A stretch of DNA of 11,879 nt, from NCBI GenBank assembly GCA_025997795.1, contig BNVB01000063.1:1-11879 (forward strand), written 5' to 3'. Numbering within the stretch: the stretch's first letter is position 1; every line of letters begins with the position of its first letter. This document shows positions 6,416-11,879 of this stretch, one piece after another. The DNA comes from Spirochaetia bacterium (lineage in GTDB: Bacteria; Spirochaetota; Spirochaetia; Treponematales; Breznakiellaceae). The notes below the pieces were generated by a model. It had not been told where the DNA came from, did no database searches, and was given only the letters and a program-made list of their open reading frames with translations. Made by a program: the position numbers and the translations under genes.

Positions 6416-6443
6416 GGTTCCTCCACTAAGGTACAGTTTAGCA

Positions 6444-7610
6444 TTATTTGTTAAGCACTTCAAGGGGGTTTATGGCCCGCTTGTTTTTATATACCGAAAA
6501 ATGCAGATGCGGCCCGGTACTCCGGCCGGTATTGCCTACCTGGCCGATAATTGCTCCCTGGTTTACATAAACGCCGTTTTTTACCAGAATTTTGCTCAAA
6601 TGGGCATACATGGTCTGGTATTCGGCAGAATGGGTTATAATGATAAAGTTGCCGTACACCGCGTTATAACCCGTGGCGGATACCCGTCCGTCGGAGGAAA
6701 CCTTGACCGATGTTCCCGTGGGGGCGGAAATATCCAGCCCTGCATGGAAACTCCGGGCACCGGAAAACGGATCGTTCCGCCAGCCATAGGAAGAAGTCCG
6801 CCTGCCGCTGATGGGCCACAGGAATAATTGACCCAAAGCCTGCCGCAGGGCATTTTTATCCATTTTTGCGCCGGGAATAAAGAGCACCGTACCCGCCTCA
6901 ATATCGCCGCTTTGAATATCGTTCGCATCCAAAACCGCCTCCAGGGGTACATCCATGGTTTTGGCTATTTTGGTATAACTGTCTCCGCTTTTTACCGTAT
7001 AAGGTATGCCGTCCATATTGGGGATACGGATTTTTTCCCCTGCCCGTAATTGCCTGACATTACGAAGATTGTTGGATGCAATAATTGCATCCAGGGAAAG
7101 GCCGAACCGTTTGGCAATGGCTTCCACCGAATCTCCGCTCACTACCGTATACGACTGCCAGGCAAAAACTTCGGTTAAATCCAGGGGTATTTCATCCCCT
7201 GGGGAAGTCCCGGGGATGCCGGAAAGACCCCCCGGGGATACCGGGAGCCGTGCTTCGGGCGGTTCCGGATCGGGAATATAACCGGTGCGGATAATAAGGG
7301 CCAGACATACTACGCCAATACAAAGTAATACCGGAAGGCCCCGGTGGAAATGTGCCGGGGAAAGCCCTTCAAAAGACAGTTCCGGCATACGAAAGCCAGG
7401 GGGATTTTTCCGCCGGATCGGTTTTTGGGCCGAAGTATCCGCCCGTACCTTCCGGTTTATCATTTCCAGAATGGGGTTTTTCTTTCGTTTGGGAAGACGC
7501 TGATTAACGATAAAAGAATTATCCGGCAAAACCCGGTACTTCATCGCAGTGGATAAAAGCGAGGAATCCGGGCGCCGTTTTATCTCTTGTGCGGCGATAA
7601 TATCCTTCAT
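6444..7610 (-). CDS. Membrane-anchored LysM-M23 peptidoglycan endopeptidase
   Basis: About 388 residues from the ATG at 7610. It is predicted to cut peptide cross-links in peptidoglycan. Order: a basic cytoplasmic N-terminus of about 95 residues, one membrane helix (V-L-L-C-I-G-V-V-C-L-A-L-I-I), a Pro/Gly linker, LysM 1 at about 153-197 (Y-T-V-V-S-G-D-S), LysM 2 at about 203-246 (Y-T-V-K-S-G-D-S), then an M23 LytM domain. The M23 metal and catalytic residues are all there: H289-A-G-L-D293, H337 in Y-A-H-L-S, and H368-L-H370. It should therefore be an active enzyme, unlike degenerate divisome LytM factors. The start is uncertain: ATG 7643 is in frame, and the frame is open to 7811 inside lepB; 7610 is favoured because a TATAAT on this strand at 7647-7642 would start transcription just downstream of 7643. 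No Shine-Dalgarno is obvious. First gene of a four-gene operon. Confidence 0.88.
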   Translation of the reverse strand: MKDIIAAQEIKRRPDSSLLSTAMKYRVLPDNSFIVNQRLPKRKKNPILEMINRKVRADTSAQKPIRRKNPPGFRMPELSFEGLSPAHFHRGLPVLLCIGVVCLALIIRTGYIPDPEPPEARLPVSPGGLSGIPGTSPGDEIPLDLTEVFAWQSYTVVSGDSVEAIAKRFGLSLDAIIASNNLRNVRQLRAGEKIRIPNMDGIPYTVKSGDSYTKIAKTMDVPLEAVLDANDIQSGDIEAGTVLFIPGAKMDKNALRQALGQLFLWPISGRRTSSYGWRNDPFSGARSFHAGLDISAPTGTSVKVSSDGRVSATGYNAVYGNFIIITHSAEYQTMYAHLSKILVKNGVYVNQGAIIGQVGNTGRSTGPHLHFSVYKNKRAINPLEVLNK

Positions 7611-7620
7611 TGGTTTTTTA

Positions 7621-7649
7621 TCGACATAATCAAAGCTAATCATTATACT
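7621..7649 (+). promoter_or_regulatory. Putative lepB promoter overlapping the divergent M23 promoter
   Basis: TCGACA (7621-7626) and TATACT (7644-7649) are exactly 17 bases apart, each one base off consensus. The predicted start is near 7656, only about four bases before the lepB ATG, which has no Shine-Dalgarno. On the minus strand the same bases give a perfect TATAAT (7647-7642), so the two -10 elements overlap and could drive lepB and the M23 operon in opposite directions; the minus-strand -35 (TTCTGT) is poor. Confidence 0.5.
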
Positions 7650-7659
7650 TGCCGATAGT

Positions 7660-8055
7660 ATGGAACAGAAACGACAAAAGGACCTGCGGATTGTACTCCT
7701 GGCCCTGGCTTTTGCGTTAATCATCAAGCTCTTTCTTGTAGATCTTATGGTTACCCAGGGACGCTCCATGCTGCCAACCCTGCATCCCGGATCGCTGCTT
7801 GTGGTTAACAAGGCGGCCTATGGTTTCCGGCTTCCCATTGTGGGAATGTACCTTTTCCGCTGGGGGGCTCCCCAATCGGGGGATATGGTGGTTTTTTACA
7901 CTCCGCTGGGGGAACGGGCGGTAAAACGCTGTTCCTATGTGGATAAAGGAAACTTTTTTGCCCGGGGCGATAACGACCTGGAATCCTTCGATTCCCGCTC
8001 CTACGGTCTTATTTCGGTAGATCATATTTTGGGAAAAGTAGTGGCTGTTAAATGA
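7660..8055 (+). CDS. lepB: Signal peptidase I (short form)
   Basis: It cleaves signal peptides from exported proteins at the outer face of the cytoplasmic membrane using a Ser-Lys dyad. 131 residues, short compared with E. coli LepB (324) but including every required box. One membrane helix spans about residues 10-27. Box B has G34-R-S36-M-L-P-T with nucleophile Ser36; box D has R-A-V-K89-R with the general base Lys89; box E is G103-D-N-D-L-E-S-F-D-S-R, the typical G-D-N-x-x-x-S-x-D-S-R. The large extra beta domain of enterobacterial enzymes is absent, and the R-A-V-K-R-C box lacks the usual V-I-G-x-P-G-D follow-up. It begins 16 bases from the divergent M23 alternative start and ends in an ATGA overlap with ftsI, making it the first gene of a three-gene operon. 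Confidence 0.92.
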   Translation: MEQKRQKDLRIVLLALAFALIIKLFLVDLMVTQGRSMLPTLHPGSLLVVNKAAYGFRLPIVGMYLFRWGAPQSGDMVVFYTPLGERAVKRCSYVDKGNFFARGDNDLESFDSRSYGLISVDHILGKVVAVK

Positions 8056-9908
8056 ATTTGAGTGAAAACCGCAACCAGACAAAACGGCGCTTTTTTCTTA
8101 TTGCCCTTATTTTGGGTGCTGCGGCCTTCTCTATCCTTGTCCGTTATTTCGCTATTATGCTGAACCCGCCGGGGGCTGAATTTTTTGCCGCCCCCCGGCA
8201 GGTAACGGAACGGGGAGCTATCCTGGACCGGAACGGCCGTATCATGGCCCTCCAGACACGGCTTGGCAATATTTCCGTATGGCGCCCCGATATAACTGCT
8301 ATTGAGGAACTTGTTGTTGACCTGGAACCGCTCCTGGAAATACCCGCCGCCAAAATCCGGAGTACCATAGAATCATCTTCCAGCGATTTTCTCTACCTTA
8401 AAAAACAGGCGGAACAATCGGTGATTCAGCGTATCCAAACCCTCCGTTCCCAGGGAAAACTGGCGGGGGTCAGCATTGAACCCGTCATGGGCCGCATTTA
8501 TCCGGAAAAAAACCTTGCCGCCCAGATTGTTGGTTTTACGGGCAGTAATAACGCGGGCCTGGCGGGGGTTGAATATTCCTTTGACGCCGAACTGGCCCCC
8601 CGGAACGGCCGGAACGGCAGTCAGGTGGTGCTGACCATTGATACCAATATTCAGTATATCCTGGAGGATATTGCCGGCCGGGCTATGGAAGAAAACAAGG
8701 CCGAGGCGGTAATGCTTATGGCCATGGATCCCCGGACGGGGGATATTTTGGGGTCCGCAAGTCTTCCCGGTTTTGACCCCAACGATGTTCAAAATTCCGA
8801 TGAAATTTCCCGGATGGACCGGACCGCCATTTGGGCCTATGAACCGGGATCGGTATTTAAAGTTTTTTCAATATCCGCCCTGCTTGATTCAGAGGCCATA
8901 ACCCCGGACACGGTTTTTGTCTGTAACGGCCAATATACCCGGGGAGACCGTATTACCATAAAATGTATGGGAATCCACGGCAGGGTGAACGCTGCGGATA
9001 TTATTGTTCATTCCTGCAATGCCGGAGCCGCCTATGCCTCGGACCGTTTGGGAGCCGCCGCCTTTGCCCAGGCGGTGGAAAACTTTGGCTTTGGAAGCAG
9101 AACCGGCGCGGGGGTTCCCGGCGAAACGCCGGGTTTCTTCCGCCCCGTAGCTGAGTGGTCGGAACGATCCCGGCCTACCATCACCATGGGCCAGGAAATC
9201 AGCGTCTCTGCCCTCCAGGTTCTCCAGGCTTCCACAGCGGTGGCCAACGACGGTCTGCTTATGCCTCCCCGGGTAGTATCCCGTATTATTTCTGACGACG
9301 GCAAAACGATCCAGGAATACCGCCAGGCCCAGCCGCGGCGTATTATCAGTGCGGAGACCGCGGCGAATATGCGGCGGTACATGGAAGCGGGTACCGAAGA
9401 TTTGGGGATAGGCCGTTTCGCACGGATCCGGGATATTGCCCTGGCGGTCAAAACCGGTACCGCCCAGGTTATCGATCCTGCAACCCGGGCCTATTCGGAA
9501 ACCAATTATATCGCCAGTTGTCTGGCCCTGCTCCCGGCGGAAAATCCGTCGCTGGTACTGTATATGGTGATTGTACGGCCCATGGGAAACTATTACTTTG
9601 GCAGCCGTACCGCCGCTCCGGCCATCCGGGAAGCCGCCGAAGCGCTGATCGACTACCTGGGGATTCCCCGGGGCAGGAATCCCCAGGTTAGCCATACCGG
9701 GGAACTATCTATCCCCATGGATGAAAATCTTTCCATCGGCGACATTGTACCGGATTTTACCGGCCGGGCAAAACGGAACCTGGTACCCCTCCTGCTCCGG
9801 AACGATCTGCTCCTGGACATCCGGGGCGAAGGCTGGGTAGTGCGGCAATACCCGCCGCCGGGAACTCCCTTTAAACCGGGTATGACCATAACCCTGGAAC
9901 TGGAATGA
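8052..9908 (+). CDS. ftsI: Septal peptidoglycan D,D-transpeptidase with C-terminal PASTA domain (FtsI/PBP3, SpoVD-like)
   Basis: This class B penicillin-binding protein cross-links peptidoglycan at the division septum with FtsW. 618 residues. A short cytoplasmic tail is followed by a membrane helix (F-F-L-I-A-L-I-L-G-A-A-A-F-S-I-L-V). The pedestal domain opens with R-G-A-I-L-D-R-N-G-R. The transpeptidase domain has S267-V-F-K270 with the nucleophile in E-P-G-S-V-F-K, S321-C-N323, and K467-T-G469. Residues about 555-618 (S-I-G-D-I-V-P-D-F-T-G to P-G-M-T-I-T-L) form one PASTA domain, known in SpoVD and Gram-positive PBPs and also in some spirochaete FtsI proteins. The start overlaps the lepB stop (ATGA) and the end overlaps the maf gene the same way, so expression should be coupled. 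No ftsL or mraW precedes it, so this ftsI is not in the usual dcw position. Confidence 0.93.
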   Translation: MNLSENRNQTKRRFFLIALILGAAAFSILVRYFAIMLNPPGAEFFAAPRQVTERGAILDRNGRIMALQTRLGNISVWRPDITAIEELVVDLEPLLEIPAAKIRSTIESSSSDFLYLKKQAEQSVIQRIQTLRSQGKLAGVSIEPVMGRIYPEKNLAAQIVGFTGSNNAGLAGVEYSFDAELAPRNGRNGSQVVLTIDTNIQYILEDIAGRAMEENKAEAVMLMAMDPRTGDILGSASLPGFDPNDVQNSDEISRMDRTAIWAYEPGSVFKVFSISALLDSEAITPDTVFVCNGQYTRGDRITIKCMGIHGRVNAADIIVHSCNAGAAYASDRLGAAAFAQAVENFGFGSRTGAGVPGETPGFFRPVAEWSERSRPTITMGQEISVSALQVLQASTAVANDGLLMPPRVVSRIISDDGKTIQEYRQAQPRRIISAETAANMRRYMEAGTEDLGIGRFARIRDIALAVKTGTAQVIDPATRAYSETNYIASCLALLPAENPSLVLYMVIVRPMGNYYFGSRTAAPAIREAAEALIDYLGIPRGRNPQVSHTGELSIPMDENLSIGDIVPDFTGRAKRNLVPLLLRNDLLLDIRGEGWVVRQYPPPGTPFKPGMTITLELE

Positions 9909-11875
9909 TTGATCCGCCGGAAGCGCCTTTTCTGGAACAAAACCTTTCCCTGCTCCGTTCCCGGTATCCGGGACTGGCCGAAGTGGTATTTGATAACGGG
10001 CACAACGGTGCCTGGTCTATAAAACGGAGCGCCCTTGGGGATCCTACCCTAAGTTACAACGGCGTTTATATCCATTCCAGCCGGGACCCGGCAAAGGAAG
10101 GAAAACGCCAGGCTGAAGCGGCATTGGAAACGGCGGAAAAATCCGGCGGCAGCGGCGGGGGTCTTATTTTCCTTCTGGGTTTTTGCCTGGGTTATACCGC
10201 CGAAGCATTAGCGCTTAAAGAGGACACTACCCTTGTAATCGTAGAAAAACGGAAAGAACTGTTCCGTCTGGCCCTGGAAGAACGGAACCTGGAAACCCTC
10301 TTGGGGCCGGGCCGGGCGGTATTTGTTATTGGCGGCGAAAGCGGATCCGTTACCGGGGCTCTGGCCCTGCTTGAAAAGGCCGGAAGGCAGCAACAGCCGC
10401 TGGTGATCAAAAACCGGGCCCTTACCAGTCTTACAGCAGAAGATGAAAACTGGTATGCCGAAGCCGAAGGGCGGATAAAAACCTGGGCTTCCAAGGATGA
10501 AATTAACGCCGCGACCCTCCGGCGTTTTGGCAGGCGGTGGACAAAAAACCTGGGGGCAAATCTTTCCGGGGTATACCGCTTTCCGGGGGTCCACAACTTT
10601 GAAGATATCCTTAAGGATACGGGGATTCCGGTGTTCCTTGCTGCCGCAGGGCCTTCCCTTACGCTGGCCGACACGGCGCTAAAAGCCATTTACCGCCGTG
10701 CGGTTACCGTGGCGGTGGATACTTCCCTCCGCTTCCTTGTTAAGCGGGGCATAGAACCGGACTTTGTGGTATCCGTCGATCCACAGTACTGGAACGCCCT
10801 TCACCTCCACCGCCTCCGCTCCCCCGCTACGGCCCTGGTTGCCGAATCGGCGGTTTACCCTTCGGTGCTTCATATGAACGAAGGAACCTTTGGCCGGGTG
10901 CTTTTTTGCCAATCCCTTTTTCCCCTGGGCCGTTTTATTGAAGACCGGACCGATCCCAAGGGCCCGTTGGGAGCCGGGGGATCGGTGGCTACCACTGCCT
11001 GGGATTTTGCCCGGCTTCTGGGACCAGAAGACATCTGGATTGCCGGGCTGGATCTGGCTTTTCCCGGTTACCATACCCACTTTAAGGGGGCCCTCTTTGA
11101 AGAAAATGGCCATGCCGTTTCTTCCCGGTACTGTCCGGTTGAAACCCTCTCTGTCCGGGCGCTGGAAAGCGGAATACCCTTTAGCGCCCCCGCTGCGGGG
11201 GGGGCTAAAGTCCTTACGGACCGGCGGCTTTCCCTCTATGCGGCATGGTTCGAAAACCGCTTTAGCCAGACAGCGATCAACAACTACAGCCTAACGGCCA
11301 GCGAAGTGGCTTCAGCAGACAAACCAGCCGCCGGTTTGGCCATCCCCGGCCTTGAGCCCGCACAACTGGAAAAACTCCTGGCACAACGGGAATGCCGGGA
11401 CGAGATAAACCGGCTCTTTGGCGGGGTTTACAAAAACATGGATGCTGCCTTTTACGAAAAAACAGCCGCACAAAACCGGGAAAACCGTTATTCCAAAGCC
11501 CTCAAAAGCCTTATTTCCGGTCTGGAAGAACTTGAAACAGCGGCAGAAGATGCCGGAAGCGCCGCTCGACGGGGCCTTAAACATCCTCCGGCGGGGGCGG
11601 AACAGGAAAAACTGCTCAAAAAATTCGACACGGTTAACCGGATCATCGCGGAAAGTTCCGTAAAGGAAGCGGCAGGTTTCCTCTTTCCCTCTGCGGAAAA
11701 ACTGGAAGCCGAGGCGGAATTGGCCGAAACGGAACCGGATTCCAACTTTAGTGGAAGCCGGCTGTCCTCTAAAGAGGAAGCCTGGCGGCGGTATTTGGCT
11801 TTTTCCGTCAGCTTTTACCATTCCCTCCTAGAGGCGGTACATTTTACCCTGGAAACCCTGAAAAAAAAGACCTAA
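9905..11875 (+). CDS. Maf-like motility-associated glycosyltransferase family protein (DUF115/MAF_flag10)
   Basis: 656 residues, complete, start overlapping the ftsI stop (ATGA). The central part, about residues 200-430, matches the Maf/DUF115 family: G240-I-P-V-F-L-A-A-A-G-P-S-L, then V-A-V-D-T-S-L-R-F-L, G-I-E-P-D-F-V-V-S-V-D-P-Q, and the later D-I-W-I-A-G-L-D-L-A-F. In Campylobacter, Aeromonas and relatives Maf proteins transfer nonulosonic acids such as pseudaminic acid onto flagellin in the cytoplasm. The N-terminal about 200 residues contain a Rossmann-like stretch (L-I-F-L-L-G-F-C-L-G-Y). The C-terminal about 200 residues are helical and charged. The palindromic repeat lies in the tail, translated D612-S-N-F-S-G-S-R619, in a loop between two helices. 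The family call is firm; the substrate, flagellin or other surface polymer, is inferred. Being in one operon with lepB and ftsI is unusual for the family. Confidence 0.85.
   Translation: MIDPPEAPFLEQNLSLLRSRYPGLAEVVFDNGHNGAWSIKRSALGDPTLSYNGVYIHSSRDPAKEGKRQAEAALETAEKSGGSGGGLIFLLGFCLGYTAEALALKEDTTLVIVEKRKELFRLALEERNLETLLGPGRAVFVIGGESGSVTGALALLEKAGRQQQPLVIKNRALTSLTAEDENWYAEAEGRIKTWASKDEINAATLRRFGRRWTKNLGANLSGVYRFPGVHNFEDILKDTGIPVFLAAAGPSLTLADTALKAIYRRAVTVAVDTSLRFLVKRGIEPDFVVSVDPQYWNALHLHRLRSPATALVAESAVYPSVLHMNEGTFGRVLFCQSLFPLGRFIEDRTDPKGPLGAGGSVATTAWDFARLLGPEDIWIAGLDLAFPGYHTHFKGALFEENGHAVSSRYCPVETLSVRALESGIPFSAPAAGGAKVLTDRRLSLYAAWFENRFSQTAINNYSLTASEVASADKPAAGLAIPGLEPAQLEKLLAQRECRDEINRLFGGVYKNMDAAFYEKTAAQNRENRYSKALKSLISGLEELETAAEDAGSAARRGLKHPPAGAEQEKLLKKFDTVNRIIAESSVKEAAGFLFPSAEKLEAEAELAETEPDSNFSGSRLSSKEEAWRRYLAFSVSFYHSLLEAVHFTLETLKKKT
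11737..11759 (-). repeat. Palindromic repeat copy 4, inside the maf-like gene
   Basis: This copy lies in the opposite genomic orientation to the other three. The 17-bp core (11740-11756) is identical; the outer arms differ by one base on each side, so the stem has a single mismatch. It is read as S-N-F-S-G-S, a frame not used by the other copies. Confidence 0.88.
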
Positions 11876-11879
11876 AAGC

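Noticed and set aside
6420..6433. CTCCACTAAGG upstream of the 44-residue peptide, reminiscent of the palindrome core
   Set aside because: Only the half CCACTAA matches, the right arm is missing, and the bases are explained by the Shine-Dalgarno GGAGG on the other strand.
7195..7260. GGGGAT/CCGG-rich repetitive stretch in the M23 gene
   Set aside because: It only encodes the Pro/Gly linker between the membrane helix and LysM 1; no regular period or palindrome core is present.
9653..10003. Long antisense frames opposite dacA, ftsI, lepB and maf
   Set aside because: They are shadows of GC-rich genes: compositionally odd (Arg/Pro/Gly-rich), without ribosome binding sites or recognisable domains.

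Overview
The window most resembles a chromosomal segment of a GC-moderate spirochaete, probably a treponeme of the termite-gut type. This is inferred from protein flavour (a Maf/DUF115 motility-associated glycosyltransferase-like protein, an FtsI with a C-terminal PASTA domain, a very short signal peptidase I) and from a palindromic repeat that recurs inside coding sequences. No taxonomic marker gene is present, so the assignment is tentative.

Layout. Positions 1-700 (minus strand) are strikingly AT-rich; the first 60 bases are 25% GC by count, against 60% for bases 1201-1260. This part holds a broken HARE-HTH gene followed by a VapB-like antitoxin and a VapC-like PIN toxin cut by the window edge. 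From about 800 the composition changes. asnS (asparaginyl-tRNA synthetase) and dacA (D,D-carboxypeptidase) run on the plus strand with a 4-base overlap. They converge on a minus-strand operon that reads from 7610 down to 3515: a LysM-M23 peptidase, a 44-residue membrane peptide, a small coiled-coil protein, and a large beta-propeller protein ending in a degenerate NodB (polysaccharide deacetylase) domain. Divergent from the M23 gene, and sharing its promoter region, is a plus-strand operon of lepB (signal peptidase I), ftsI (septal transpeptidase) and a maf-like gene, each pair joined by an ATGA overlap.

Function. Apart from asnS and the toxin-antitoxin remnant, almost everything concerns the cell envelope: peptidoglycan cross-linking (FtsI), trimming (DacA), hydrolysis (M23), protein export (LepB) and surface or flagellar glycosylation (Maf).

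The most unusual signal is a 23-bp imperfect palindrome with an invariant 17-bp core (TTCCACTAAAGTTGGAA). It occurs four times, always inside an open reading frame, in both genomic orientations and in three translation frames. It sits in an inserted-looking part of DacA, as a 24-bp tandem doublet in the linker of the propeller-NodB protein, and in the C-terminal tail of the Maf protein. It behaves like a protein-tolerated mobile or palindromic element.
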